A stretch of 64,000 nt of DNA from Streptomyces spiralis (GCF_014654675.1 NZ_BNBC01000013.1:1-64000); one strand, 5' to 3'; numbered from the stretch's first letter, positions 17,518 through 27,091 are shown. Notes: generated from the letters alone by a model not told the origin. Numbers and translations are program-made.

Positions 17518-18429
17518 TCAGGTGCGCAGGGCGCGGCCGATCTCCAGGTCCGTGGCGCGCAGTGGCCGGCCGTCCTCGAGCTCCCACAGGCAGTTCTGGA
17601 GCACCCGGCCCAGCGTCCAGGCGCGGGCCCGCTCCCGGTCCAGCCCCAGCGAGCCGGTCAGCGCGTCGAAGCGCCGGACGGTCTCGGCGGGGTCGTAGCG
17701 GTTCCACAGTGCCGGGAACAGTTCGAAGCCGGGGTCGCCGGCCAGCGGCTTGGGGTCGATGGCCAGCCAGGGCTCGCGCCGGCCGCCCCCGGCCTCGCGC
17801 CCGGCGGCGAGGACGTTGTCGTAGTGCAGGTCCCAGTGCAGCAGCCGGTCGCCCGGTTCCGCGGCGAGCTCCCGTACCGCCGCCGCGCAGTCCGCGAGCA
17901 GCCGGCGGTCCGCGGGGTCCGGGACGCGTTCCAGGGCCCGTGGCGTCTGCTCCAGCATGCCCCGCGCGATGTCGCCCAGCCGCCGTATCCCCGCCGGGGC
18001 GGCCACGGAGGTCAGCCGGGCCAGCAGAGCGCCGATGACCGCGACGGCCTCACGGGTGTCCGGCACATGCGTCAGCGTGCGGGAGGAGTCCAGCCGCTCC
18101 AGCAGCAGCGTGCCGGTGGGCTCGTCGTGCTCCAGCAGCCGTACGGCCCCGTCGCCGTTCCACACCCGCAGCGCGACCGGCTCACCCGCGCTCTCCTCGT
18201 CCAGGAGCTGGAGCTTGAGCGCGGCCGGTGTGCTGTCTGCGCGGACCACCGGAAGGACCAGCGCGCACACCCCGTACATCGGCGGGCCGTCGACGCGCAG
18301 CTCCCACCGCCGCAGGAAACCGGCCGCTCGCCGCGGCAGGCCGGCGACGAACGCCCGGCCCGCCGCCCCGTTGAATTTCTCCTGAGAAGCGGCCAGCTCG
18401 GCGGGCACCTCGATCACGTTCCCGACCAT
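17518..18429 (-). CDS. aminoglycoside phosphotransferase family kinase (APH(6)-like)
   Basis: A 303-residue kinase with the protein-kinase-like fold of the streptomycin 6-kinase/hydroxyurea phosphotransferase family. The catalytic loop HWDLHYDNVL near 198-207 and the metal-binding IDPKPLAGDPGFEL segment about 20 residues later are intact. The N-lobe lysine lies in ALKLQLLDEES. True antibiotic resistance cannot be assumed; many chromosomal members phosphorylate other small molecules. The ATG at 18429 leaves 10 bases to the divergent rhomboid-like gene; an upstream ATG at 18453 would overlap that gene. Its 3' end lies in a GGTGCGCAGG triple repeat (17482-17530). Confidence 0.78.
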   Translation of the reverse strand: MVGNVIEVPAELAASQEKFNGAAGRAFVAGLPRRAAGFLRRWELRVDGPPMYGVCALVLPVVRADSTPAALKLQLLDEESAGEPVALRVWNGDGAVRLLEHDEPTGTLLLERLDSSRTLTHVPDTREAVAVIGALLARLTSVAAPAGIRRLGDIARGMLEQTPRALERVPDPADRRLLADCAAAVRELAAEPGDRLLHWDLHYDNVLAAGREAGGGRREPWLAIDPKPLAGDPGFELFPALWNRYDPAETVRRFDALTGSLGLDRERARAWTLGRVLQNCLWELEDGRPLRATDLEIGRALRT

Positions 18430-18439
18430 ACTGGCGCCT

Positions 18440-19129
18440 GTGAACGGGGTCATCCGGTTTCGGCGCGGGTTCCGGGCGGTGACGGACTACGTCCGCAGCG
18501 CCCCGGGGACGTACGTCTGGCTGCTGATCCTGTTCCTCACCACCGTCGCCCTGCACCACATGTCGCCGGAGTTCGAGGAGGACTTCCTGCGGCAGCGTTC
18601 GACGAACCTCCATGAGCTGTCGGACAACCCGGTGCGGGTGCTGTTCGCCAGCGCGATGTGGATCCCGAGCGGCCGGTGGGCGCCGTACGTGGCCCTGTAC
18701 ACGGTCTTCCACGCGCAGGCCGAGCGCTGGCTGGGCACGCTGCGCTGGCTGCTGGTGTGCGCGGCCGCGCATGTGCTGGCCACACTGATCAGCGAGGGCG
18801 CGCTGCTGTGGGCGATCCGGCTTGGCGTGGCCCCCGAGTCGGCCGTCAACACGCTCGACGTCGGCGTGAGTTACGCGTTCGCGGGGGTGGTGGGGGTGCT
18901 GACCTACCGGTTCCCGCGTCCCTGGCGGTACCTGTACGCCGTCACCGCGCTCGTCTACTTCGGGGTGCCGCTGCTGACCGGGCGCACCTTCACCGATCTC
19001 GGGCACTTCACCGCCGTACTGATCGGACTGGCCTGCTTCCCGCTGGTCCCGGGCCGCGGACGAGCGCGGAAAAGCACGGAATCCGAAGGAGACACCGGCG
19101 GCTCCCAGAGGTTAACGTCCCGCTCATGA
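18440..19129 (+). CDS. rhomboid-like membrane protein
   Basis: A 229-residue multi-pass membrane protein starting with GTG. Hydrophobic segments are seen near residues 24-40, 70-90, 95-118, 135-152, 158-172 and 180-196, so six passes are likely. GVSYAFAGVVGV near 138 and DLGHF near 189 provide a Ser and a His in positions compatible with a rhomboid catalytic dyad, as in the actinobacterial rhomboid-like family. Proteolytic activity is not proven. The last 25 residues are charged and cytoplasmic. Its stop overlaps the start of the next gene (ATGA), so they are coupled. No clear ribosome site precedes the GTG. Confidence 0.65.
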   Translation: MNGVIRFRRGFRAVTDYVRSAPGTYVWLLILFLTTVALHHMSPEFEEDFLRQRSTNLHELSDNPVRVLFASAMWIPSGRWAPYVALYTVFHAQAERWLGTLRWLLVCAAAHVLATLISEGALLWAIRLGVAPESAVNTLDVGVSYAFAGVVGVLTYRFPRPWRYLYAVTALVYFGVPLLTGRTFTDLGHFTAVLIGLACFPLVPGRGRARKSTESEGDTGGSQRLTSRS

Positions 19130-20559
19130 GCAGCTCGGCAGGCGCCGCGGGCGGCGGCATCGTGAACAGCGGCACGGTGAACGGCGGTATTTCCTTCTGG
19201 TTCACGGACGACGGCCTCCCGGCGGTGCGGGAGCCGCTGACCGGGGACGCGAGCGCCGACGTGGTGATCGTCGGCGGCGGGTACACAGGGCTGTGGACGG
19301 CGTACTACCTGAAGAAGGCGGCGCCCTTCCTGCGGATCACCGTCCTGGAGCAGAAGTTCTGCGGCTACGGCGCCTCCGGCCGCAACGGCGGCTGGCTCTA
19401 CAACGGCGTCGCCGGCCGCGACCGGTACGCGAGGCTGCACGGCCACGAGGCCGCCGTACGCCTCCAGCGGGCGATGAACGACACCGTCGACGAGGTGATC
19501 CGGGTCGCCGCCGAGGAGGGCGTCGAGGCGGACGTCCACAAGGGCGGCGTGCTGGAAGTGGCCCGCACCCCCGCCCAGCTGGCCCGTCTGAAGGCCTTCC
19601 ACGAGCACGAGCTGGGATACGGCGAGAAGGACCGCGAGCTGTACGGCGCCCGGGAGACCGCCGAGCGGATCCGGGTCGCCGACGCGGTGGGCTCCAGCTG
19701 GACCCCGCACGGCGCCCGGCTGAACCCGGCGAAGCTGGTCAAGGGCCTCGCGGCGGCCGTGGAGGCGCTCGGGGTGACAGTCCACGAGGCGACACCGGTC
19801 ACGGAGATCCGCCCCAAGCACGCGGTCACCCCCTACGGCACCGTCCGTGCCCCCTATGTGCTGCGCTGCACCGAGGGCTTCACGGCCTCCCTCAAGGGCC
19901 AGCGGCGCACCTGGCTGCCCATGAACTCCTCGATGATCGCGACCGAGCCGCTGAGCGACGAGCAGTGGGAGGCGATCGGCTGGTCGGGCCGCGAGACGCT
20001 CGGCGACATGGCGCACGCCTACATGTACGCCCAGCGCACCGCCGACGGCCGGATCGCGCTCGGCGGACGCGGAGTGCCGTACCGTTTCGGCTCGCGCACC
20101 GACAACGACGGCCGCACCCAGCGGGAGACGGTGGAGGCGCTGCGGGACATCCTCGTCGGCTTCTTCCCCGCCCTGGCCGGGGTGCGGATCGCGCACGCCT
20201 GGTCCGGGGTCCTCGGGGTGCCGCGCGACTGGTGCGCGACCGTCACCCTGGACCGTACGACGGGCCTGGGGTGGGCGGGCGGCTACGTCGGCTCGGGCGT
20301 GGCCACCACCAATCTCGCCGCCCGCACCCTGCGCGACCTGGTCCAGCAGGACTCCGGGCAGGGGGGCCGCACCGAGCTGACCGACCTGCCCTGGGTGAAC
20401 CACAAGGTGCGCAGGTGGGAGCCGGAGCCGCTGCGCTGGCTGGGCGTGCAGGGCATGTACGCCACCTACCGAACGGCCGACCGCCGCGAGACGCTCACCC
20501 ACAGCGCCCGCTCCTCCCGGCTGGCACGGATCGCCGACCGCGTGGCGGGACGTGGCTGA
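19126..20559 (+). CDS. FAD-dependent amine/amino-acid oxidoreductase (DAO family)
   Basis: A 477-residue flavoprotein of the DadA/PuuB-type DAO family. The ADP-binding loop VVIVGGGYTGLWTAYYL starts at residue 46, and the characteristic GYGASGRNGGWLYNG motif follows at about 85. The C-terminal GLGWAGGYVGSGVATTNLAARTL completes the FAD site. Relatives oxidise gamma-glutamyl-putrescine, sarcosine or D-amino acids; the substrate is not determinable here. The first 20 residues are Ser/Gly-rich and may not be part of the folded protein. The ATG at 19126 overlaps the rhomboid-like gene by four bases. Confidence 0.82.
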   Translation: MSSSAGAAGGGIVNSGTVNGGISFWFTDDGLPAVREPLTGDASADVVIVGGGYTGLWTAYYLKKAAPFLRITVLEQKFCGYGASGRNGGWLYNGVAGRDRYARLHGHEAAVRLQRAMNDTVDEVIRVAAEEGVEADVHKGGVLEVARTPAQLARLKAFHEHELGYGEKDRELYGARETAERIRVADAVGSSWTPHGARLNPAKLVKGLAAAVEALGVTVHEATPVTEIRPKHAVTPYGTVRAPYVLRCTEGFTASLKGQRRTWLPMNSSMIATEPLSDEQWEAIGWSGRETLGDMAHAYMYAQRTADGRIALGGRGVPYRFGSRTDNDGRTQRETVEALRDILVGFFPALAGVRIAHAWSGVLGVPRDWCATVTLDRTTGLGWAGGYVGSGVATTNLAARTLRDLVQQDSGQGGRTELTDLPWVNHKVRRWEPEPLRWLGVQGMYATYRTADRRETLTHSARSSRLARIADRVAGRG

Positions 20560-20721
20560 CGCTCCCTCAATTCCATGTTCCCGACGGCTCGGACGGTGCG
20601 GTCCGGTCGAATCTTTACGCCTTGATTGCCATCACGAGCACCTCCTGTCGCTGCCGTCCCCAAGAAGCTGTGTGCCGTATGTGTGTTCACCTACGCCACG
20701 GCTCCCAGGGGAGGGCACTTC

Positions 20722-23358
20722 ATGGCGGCCACAAGCCGGCACAGAAGACGCACGGCGGCGGTACTCATCACCACCGCTGCACTAGGACTGACCATCACTC
20801 AGGCCCAGGCGGCGGGACGCGGCACCGATCCCTTCGGTGTCCGCGCCCTGCGCCACCAGGCCCAGCTGCACGAGCGGCACCAGGGGGTGTCGCCCTTCGC
20901 CGAGGACGGCGACGACGACGGCGGCGAGGGCGAGGAGATCGCCGAGCAGGCCGACCAGTACGCCGAGGCCCGAACCTCGCCCGGCATCGTCGCGCCGGGC
21001 GCCTACGGAGCGGCCTACGAGTCGCTGCGGAACCTGCCGCGCATCGGCGGCAGCTGGCGGGACGTCACCCGGCTGCCCTACGACTCCGACGACCCCCGCT
21101 ACCGGGACGTCAACTCCAACTCCAGCGGCGGCGCGGGCCGGGTCACCGGACGGGTCACCGGGCTGGCCGCCGACGACCACGGCTATGTGTACGCCGGTTC
21201 GGCCAACGGCGGCGTCTTCCGCTCCCGTACCGGCGGCGGCCACTGGACCGAGATCTCCGACCGGCTCCCGGCGCTGTCCACCGGCGACCTGGAGCTCGAC
21301 GGCCGCGGCCGGCTCTGGTACGCCACCGGTGAGGCGAACACCAGCTCCACCGCGTTCCTCGGCACCGGCGTCTACGTCCTGGACGACCCGCGGCACGGCA
21401 GCTTCAGCCGGCGCGACCGGGTCGGCGGCGACGAGCTGGAGTCGACGTCGGTCCACGCGCTGCGGTTCGCCGGCGACAAGGTGTGGGCGGCGACCACGCG
21501 GGGCGTGTGGAGCCACTCGACGCGGACGCTGAAGGGCCCGTGGAAGCTGGAGTTCGCCCCCAACCCGGACTATCTGCCCGGCGGTCCGAAGGCGGCCGAC
21601 CCGGGCGCCGCGTACAAGAACATCGCCAACGACATCGCCGTCGACCCCAGGAACCCGGACAAGGTCGTCCTCGCGGTCGGCTGGCGCGGGGGCGACGACT
21701 ACAACGGCTTCTACGCCAAGGGCGGCAACGGCGGCTGGCAGCGGCTGACCGGCCTCGGTGACCTGCCGAGCGACAGCGGGGACGTCGGCAACGTCACCTT
21801 CGCGCGCAGCGCGGACGGCTCCCGCTACTACGCGATCGACCAGTCGCCCGAGCAGACGAACGAGAACCCCGACAGCGGCCTGGAGGGCGTCTTCGTCTCG
21901 AAGTCCGGCTCCCCGACCGGCCCGTGGACGAGGATCGCCGACTACAAGCAGCTGCGCGACTCCGGCTCGGCGCTGACCGGCGACGGATACCAGCCGGGCA
22001 TCCAGGCCTGGTACAACCAGTTCCTCGCCGTCGACCCGAAGAACCCCGACCACGTCTACGCGGGCCTGGAGGAGGTCTTCGAGACGAAGGACGGCGGCAC
22101 GTCCTGGACCGTCCCCGGACCGTACTGGAACTTCGGCTTCAAGTGCTGGTCCATCGACCCGTCCAGGCAGTCCGGCTCCTGCCCGCCCACCGTCCACGCC
22201 GACCAGCACGCCGTGGCGATCGGCAGCGACCACGGCCGCTCCTACGTCGTCGTCGGCGACGACGGCGGCGCCTACCGCCGCCCGCTGAACGGCAGCGCCG
22301 ACGCCGCGGGCCACGCCACCGACTGGACCTCGCTCAACGACGGCACGATGGACGCCCTGCAGTACTACTCGGTCGGCGTCGGCACCGACCCGGCCGGCCG
22401 GGGCGTCGACGTCACCGGCGGCCTGCAGGACAACGGCCAGTCGATCCTGCGCCCGCACGACCGCGTGATGGGCTCGAACTTCGGCGGCGACGGCGGCGAC
22501 ACGATCACCGACCCGGCCAACGGCTGCAACACCGCGCAGGAGTACGTCTACCTGGCGGTGTCGGTCACGCAGAACTGCGCGGTGAACGACGGCTCCTGGT
22601 CCACCGACCCGGCCAAGGCGACCACCTGGTCCGTGGCCCCGCCCGACAACGCGACCGGCGAGGCCCGCTTCATCGCCCCGCTGAACGCCGACATCAAGGA
22701 CAAGAACACCTGGGTCGCGGGCGGCCGGCACGTGTGGGTCAACATCAAGGGGTGGGCGATCCGCAGCGGCAGCCAGTGGTTCGGGGCGTACGACCTCGGT
22801 GCGGGCCGCACCGCCACGGCCGTCGCCTCCTCCGGGGGCAAGGTGTACGCGGCCTGGTGCGGTCCCTGCAACAACCAGGGCTTCACCCGGGGCATCGCGG
22901 TCGGCAACGCCGACGGCACCGGCTGGCACGAGCTGACCCTGCCGGTGGACGGGACCGTCCCGAACCGGTACCTGTCGGGGCTGGCGATAGACCCGGCCGA
23001 CGCGAACCACGTGCTCCTCGCCGTCAACGGCTTCTCCCGCAAGTGGACCGAGGGCCCCGGCGCGGGTGTCGGTCACCTGTTTGAGACCCGGGACGGCGGA
23101 GTGACCTGGAAGGACGTCTCCGGGAACCTGCCGGACGTCCCGGCTAACTCGGTGGCGCTGCTGCCGGGCGGGACGGTCGTGCTGGGCACCGACCTCGGTG
23201 TCCTGGTCCGTACGCCGAGGTCGCACGGCTGGCAGGTGGCGGGCGGCAACCTGCCGACCACCGCGGTCATGCAGCTGCGCACCGGCCCGGACGGCCTGCT
23301 GTACGCGGCCACGCACGGGCGGGGCATCTGGGCGATCGATTCGCGGCGCCTGCGCTGA
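20722..23358 (+). CDS. secreted beta-propeller protein with BNR/Asp-box repeats
   Basis: An 878-residue exported protein. A basic N-terminus (RHRRR) and hydrophobic core end in TQAQAAG, a likely signal peptidase I site near residue 33. An acidic stretch (EDGDDDGGEGEE, around 60-72) precedes a large propeller with Asp-box-like motifs: GGVFRSRTGGGHWTEIS, EVFETKDGGTSWTV and HLFETRDGGVTWKDVS. The fold resembles the sortilin/VPS10 or xyloglucanase-type ten-bladed propellers often labelled glycosyl hydrolase or exo-alpha-sialidase; catalytic residues of sialidases were not recognised. The ATG at 20722 follows a GGGGAGGG ribosome site. It ends at a strong convergent terminator. Confidence 0.75.
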   Translation: MAATSRHRRRTAAVLITTAALGLTITQAQAAGRGTDPFGVRALRHQAQLHERHQGVSPFAEDGDDDGGEGEEIAEQADQYAEARTSPGIVAPGAYGAAYESLRNLPRIGGSWRDVTRLPYDSDDPRYRDVNSNSSGGAGRVTGRVTGLAADDHGYVYAGSANGGVFRSRTGGGHWTEISDRLPALSTGDLELDGRGRLWYATGEANTSSTAFLGTGVYVLDDPRHGSFSRRDRVGGDELESTSVHALRFAGDKVWAATTRGVWSHSTRTLKGPWKLEFAPNPDYLPGGPKAADPGAAYKNIANDIAVDPRNPDKVVLAVGWRGGDDYNGFYAKGGNGGWQRLTGLGDLPSDSGDVGNVTFARSADGSRYYAIDQSPEQTNENPDSGLEGVFVSKSGSPTGPWTRIADYKQLRDSGSALTGDGYQPGIQAWYNQFLAVDPKNPDHVYAGLEEVFETKDGGTSWTVPGPYWNFGFKCWSIDPSRQSGSCPPTVHADQHAVAIGSDHGRSYVVVGDDGGAYRRPLNGSADAAGHATDWTSLNDGTMDALQYYSVGVGTDPAGRGVDVTGGLQDNGQSILRPHDRVMGSNFGGDGGDTITDPANGCNTAQEYVYLAVSVTQNCAVNDGSWSTDPAKATTWSVAPPDNATGEARFIAPLNADIKDKNTWVAGGRHVWVNIKGWAIRSGSQWFGAYDLGAGRTATAVASSGGKVYAAWCGPCNNQGFTRGIAVGNADGTGWHELTLPVDGTVPNRYLSGLAIDPADANHVLLAVNGFSRKWTEGPGAGVGHLFETRDGGVTWKDVSGNLPDVPANSVALLPGGTVVLGTDLGVLVRTPRSHGWQVAGGNLPTTAVMQLRTGPDGLLYAATHGRGIWAIDSRRLR

Positions 23359-23399
23359 CCGCGGCGCCCGCCGGTCGCGCGGTGCCGGTCGTGCGGCAG

Positions 23400-23428
23400 G
23401 AGGGTCCCGAGTGCGACTCGGGGCCCTC
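23400..23428. terminator. convergent hairpin terminator
   Basis: A 13-base stem (GAGGGTCCCGAGT paired with ACTCGGGGCCCTC, one wobble) and a GCG loop lies between the beta-propeller gene and the convergent MFS gene. It would serve both directions. Confidence 0.8.
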
Positions 23429-23449
23429 TCTGGGGGCGTTCGGCGCGGG

Positions 23450-25030
23450 TCAGGCCACCGACTCCCGTACGGCCTCCCGCGCCGGACGCGTGTTCCTGGG
23501 CGCCCGCGCCGTCACCATCAGGCCCGCGACCAGTCCGGCCAGGAGCATCACGGCGGCGGCCCACCAGATGGCGACCGTGTAGCCGTGCACGACGCCCTCC
23601 GGGACCACCCGGGCCCGGTCCGCCGGGCTGTGCAGATGGGCGGTGATGTACGCGGCGCTGCTGGTCGTGGCGATGGTGTTGAGCAGGGCGGTCCCGATCG
23701 AACCGCCCACCTGCTGCGAGGTGTTCACCGTCGCCGAGGTCACGCCCGAGTCCCGCTCGGCGACGCCCGCGGTCGCGGTGGCGAACACCGGCATGAAGGT
23801 CAGGCCCATGCCCAGGCCCATGAGCAGCAGCGCGGGCAGCACCTCGGAGGTGTAGTGCGAGGCGACCGTCAGCCGGGTCAGCAGCAGCATGCCGCCCGCC
23901 GCCAGGACCATGCCGGGGACCATGAGGGCGCGCGGTGCCACCCGGTGCATCAGCCGGGCCGAGATCTGCGTGGAGCCGATGACGATCGCCGCGGTGAGCG
24001 GCAGGAAGGCCAGGCCCGTCCGCAGCGGCGAGTAGCCGAGGATGCCCTGCAGGTAGTAGGTCATGAACAGGAACAGCCCGAACATGCCGATCACGGCCAG
24101 CAGCATGGTCAGGAAGCAGCCGGCCCGGTTGCGTTCCCGGATGATGTGCAGCGGCAGCAGCGGCTTGGGCGCCCGGGTCTGCCAGGTCACGAACGCCGCG
24201 AGCAGGGCCACCCCCGCCGCGAACAGGGCCAGCACCAGCGGATCGGTCCAGCCGCGCGGCTGGGCCTCGCTGAACCCGTAGACGACGGCCACCAGTCCGC
24301 CGCAGCCCAGCACTGCGCCCGGCACGTCCAGGCGGGCGCCCGCGTCGCCCGGCCGGTCGCGCAGCAGGGCGAACGCGCCGAGCACCGCGACGACGGCGAT
24401 GGGCACGTTGACGTACAGGCACCAGCGCCAGTTCAGATACTCGGTCAGCAGGCCGCCGACGATGAAGCCGATCGCCGAGCCGCTGCCCGCGAGGGCGCCA
24501 TAGATGCCGAACGCCTTCCCGCGCTCTCTGGGGTCGGTGAACGTCGTGGTCAGCAGGGAGAGCGCGGACGGGGCGAGCACGGCGGCGAAGGCGCCCTGCA
24601 GCGCGCGGGCCCCGAAGAGCATGCCCGAGGACGTGGCGCCGCCGCCGAGCGCGGAGGCGGCGGCGAAGCCGACGAGCCCGATGACGAACGTGCGCTTGCG
24701 ACCCACCAGGTCGGCGATCCGCCCGCCCAGCAGGAGCAGCCCGCCGAAGGCGAGGGTGTAGGCGGTGACCACCCACTGGCGGTTGCCGTCGGAGATGCCC
24801 AGGGCGTGCTGCGCGGAGGGGAGCGCGATGTTCACGATGGTCGCGTCCAGGACGACCATCAACTGCGCGAGCGCGATCACGACAAGGGCCCACCAGCGGT
24901 GGGTGTCGGCGGCCCGGGCGTGCCGGGGAGGGTGCCCCGCGTGACTGTGGAGCAGTGGGCCGGCACGACTTCCCTGGTGCCGGTGTGGGGGACGTTTAGG
25001 GGAGGACTCACCTTTTCGGGTGATACTCAT
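23450..25030 (-). CDS. MFS multidrug exporter, DHA2 (EmrB/QacA) family, 14 TMS
   Basis: A 526-residue proton-driven drug exporter. After a 40-residue basic, His-rich N-terminus come 14 predicted membrane helices. Motif A (GGRIADLVGRKR) follows TM2, motif C-like (SGSAIGFIVGGLL) is in TM5, and motif D1 (LVVIALAQLMVVLDATIVNIALP) is in TM1. The ATG at 25030 gives the usual length; another lies 14 codons upstream inside the intergenic gap. It is 38 bases downstream of the FAD oxidoreductase gene and probably cotranscribed with it. The exported compound is unknown. Confidence 0.85.
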   Translation of the reverse strand: MSITRKGESSPKRPPHRHQGSRAGPLLHSHAGHPPRHARAADTHRWWALVVIALAQLMVVLDATIVNIALPSAQHALGISDGNRQWVVTAYTLAFGGLLLLGGRIADLVGRKRTFVIGLVGFAAASALGGGATSSGMLFGARALQGAFAAVLAPSALSLLTTTFTDPRERGKAFGIYGALAGSGSAIGFIVGGLLTEYLNWRWCLYVNVPIAVVAVLGAFALLRDRPGDAGARLDVPGAVLGCGGLVAVVYGFSEAQPRGWTDPLVLALFAAGVALLAAFVTWQTRAPKPLLPLHIIRERNRAGCFLTMLLAVIGMFGLFLFMTYYLQGILGYSPLRTGLAFLPLTAAIVIGSTQISARLMHRVAPRALMVPGMVLAAGGMLLLTRLTVASHYTSEVLPALLLMGLGMGLTFMPVFATATAGVAERDSGVTSATVNTSQQVGGSIGTALLNTIATTSSAAYITAHLHSPADRARVVPEGVVHGYTVAIWWAAAVMLLAGLVAGLMVTARAPRNTRPAREAVRESVA

Positions 25031-25068
25031 GCCGCCAGAAGACCACGAAGCCGGGCGAATTGCACATC

Positions 25069-26259
25069 TCAAGCCTGCTTGAGGTCGAGAGGGTCCCGGT
25101 GGCCCCGGCGGCGGCCGAGGCCGGGCTGTGCGAGGGCGAGGGTGACCGCGGTGAGGGCGCTGGTGAAGGAGACCTCCGAGAGGACGCCGGGGGCCGCGAC
25201 CTGGTCACCGGCCAGGTAGACGCCGTTGCCGCGGTCGATGGCGGGGCGGTCGCGCCAGCTGGTGCCGGGCGGGTCCACGGCACCGGTACGGCCGCTCGCG
25301 ACCGCTTCCCGCCGCCAGGTCACCCGCTCCCGCCAGCCGGGAAAGCCCAGGTCGAGCAGTTCCTCGGCGCGGGCGACGCCGTCGGCGCGGGACTCGTGGG
25401 GCGCGAGCGGGATCTGTCCCTGGATCAACTGCTCACCGGCCGGGGCGAGGGTGCGGTCCTGCGCGGTGAAGCGTTCGATCCAGCCGGGCGCGTCCAGGTC
25501 GGAGACGGCGAACGCGTCGCCGCGACGCGTGCGCACCGCCAGGTCGATCAGGGCCGTACGGCCGCTGGGCCAGGTCAGCGAGTCGTCGCCGAGGAGCCGG
25601 CGGGCGGCGTCCAGGGAGGTGGCGACGACGACGGGGGTGTCGGTGGGCAGCGTGTCGACGCGGGACAGGGTCTCCACCCGCACGCCCAGGTTCCAGGCGT
25701 GGGCGGCCATCCGGTCGACCACGCTCGCCCAGCCGCCGCGCGGGTAGTGCGCCTCGGGCGGCAGCTTGGTGGCGCGGCGCAGCCGCTCCTGCACGAAGGC
25801 GGCCGACAGCGCGCCCGGGTCGTGGTGGAACAGGGCGACGGCACTGTAGTGGGCGGCTGCGCGGGCACCTTCTTCGCCCGCGATGCCGGTCGCCCAGGTC
25901 AGGAAGTCGACGTCCACGGGCGCCTGCGGCAGTCCGCGCCGCAGCAGCTTGAGCATCGCGAAGGGCGGCGTGCGGCGCAGTGCGCCCTGGTACCGCAGCC
26001 GGAGCCGGGTGGCCTCCAGCGGCGGCAGCGGGCCGAGCGGCCCGATGAGGTCGCGCCTGCGGAGCCAGGCCCAGTGCGGGCCGCCGTTGTAGAGGGCGTG
26101 CGGGCCGTCGTTCGTCCGGTACGGGCCCTCCGCCGTCCGCGCCCGTCCGCCGAGCGTGTGGTGGGCCTCGTACACGGTGACCTTGGCGCCCGCTTCGGCG
26201 GCGGAGATGGCCGCGGTCAGTCCGGCGAGGCCGCCGCCGATGACGGTGATGCGGTGCAT
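25069..26259 (-). CDS. FAD/NAD(P)-binding oxidoreductase (phytoene-desaturase-like fold)
   Basis: A 396-residue flavoprotein with the GxGxxG loop ITVIGGGLAGLTAAISA at residues 4-20, an acidic strand end (VYEAHHTLGGRART) and a C-terminal FAD segment (GNGVYLAGDQVAAPGVLSEVSFTSALTA). The middle part is short compared with true carotenoid desaturases. It may act as an oxidase or dehydrogenase on an unknown lipid-like substrate. It lies immediately upstream of the MFS gene in the same direction. An extended start at 26340 exists, but the MHRITVIGG start puts the Rossmann strand at the usual place. Confidence 0.72.
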   Translation of the reverse strand: MHRITVIGGGLAGLTAAISAAEAGAKVTVYEAHHTLGGRARTAEGPYRTNDGPHALYNGGPHWAWLRRRDLIGPLGPLPPLEATRLRLRYQGALRRTPPFAMLKLLRRGLPQAPVDVDFLTWATGIAGEEGARAAAHYSAVALFHHDPGALSAAFVQERLRRATKLPPEAHYPRGGWASVVDRMAAHAWNLGVRVETLSRVDTLPTDTPVVVATSLDAARRLLGDDSLTWPSGRTALIDLAVRTRRGDAFAVSDLDAPGWIERFTAQDRTLAPAGEQLIQGQIPLAPHESRADGVARAEELLDLGFPGWRERVTWRREAVASGRTGAVDPPGTSWRDRPAIDRGNGVYLAGDQVAAPGVLSEVSFTSALTAVTLALAQPGLGRRRGHRDPLDLKQA

Positions 26260-26396
26260 GGGTGGGGTCCCCCTCTGGTCGGGTTCCGGTCGCTTGCGCC
26301 TTCGCCGGTTACGACTCCCCGAGAGCCCGGTTTGTGACATCGCGGGTGTTCGCGCAGGTCAGCCGCGTTGTCAGTGGTGGGGTGCAGCATGGGGGC

Positions 26397-27086
26397 ATGG
26401 CGAGGAGAGCGAGCGGCGGGGCGGGCGGGCGCGGTGCGGTGAAGGCCGCACGGCGGCCGGAGGTGCGGCTGCCCGCGCTGGAGGAGTACGGCGGCGGGGC
26501 GCTGTCACCGGACGGGGACTACGACGGGCTGGAGTTCCGGGACGCGGACTTCGCCGGGCAGGACGGCGCGGGCGCCCGCTTCATGGACTGCGCACTGCGG
26601 GGCTGCGCGCTGGACGACACGTCACTGCGTCACGCGCGCCTGCTCGACTCGGTCCTCACCGGCGTACGGGGCGTGGGCACCGACCTCGCGGAGTCCACGC
26701 TGCGCGACGTGGAGCTGGCCGACGCCCGCCTCGGCGGGACGCAGCTGCACGGCGCGGTGCTGGAGCGGGTGTGGATCCGGGGCGGCAAGATCGACTATCT
26801 GAATCTGCGCAAGGCGAAGCTGCGGGACGTCGTCTTCGAGGGCTGCGTCCTCGTCGAGCCGGACTTCGCGGGAGCCCGGCTGGAGCGGGTCGAGTTCCTG
26901 GACTGCGCTCTGAAAGGCGTGGACCTCAGCGCGGTGACGCTCACGGACGTGGACCTGCGCGGGGCCGCGCCGCTGGAGATCGCGGCCGGCGTGGACCGGC
27001 TGGCGGGAGCGGTGATCAGCACCGGCCAGCTGCTCGACCTGGCGCCGGTCCTGGCGGCGGAGCTGGGGCTCCGGGTGGAGGGGTGA
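26397..27086 (+). CDS. pentapeptide repeat protein
   Basis: A 229-residue protein with a basic N-terminus (about 1-30) and then a run of pentapeptide repeats of the A(D/N)LxX type from about residue 45 to 200, for example FRDADFAGQDGAGARFMDCALRGCAL. Such repeats form a right-handed quadrilateral beta-helix. Some family members mimic DNA and protect gyrase, but most have no known function, and this one shows only loose repeat conservation. It is separated from the next gene by five bases, so they probably form an operon. Confidence 0.8.
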   Translation: MARRASGGAGGRGAVKAARRPEVRLPALEEYGGGALSPDGDYDGLEFRDADFAGQDGAGARFMDCALRGCALDDTSLRHARLLDSVLTGVRGVGTDLAESTLRDVELADARLGGTQLHGAVLERVWIRGGKIDYLNLRKAKLRDVVFEGCVLVEPDFAGARLERVEFLDCALKGVDLSAVTLTDVDLRGAAPLEIAAGVDRLAGAVISTGQLLDLAPVLAAELGLRVEG

Positions 27087-27091
27087 CGTAA

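Noticed and set aside
17518..18429. Dedicated antibiotic resistance kinase
   Set aside because: The fold fits the APH(6)/hydroxyurea family, but there is no linked biosynthesis cluster, and chromosomal members often have other substrates.
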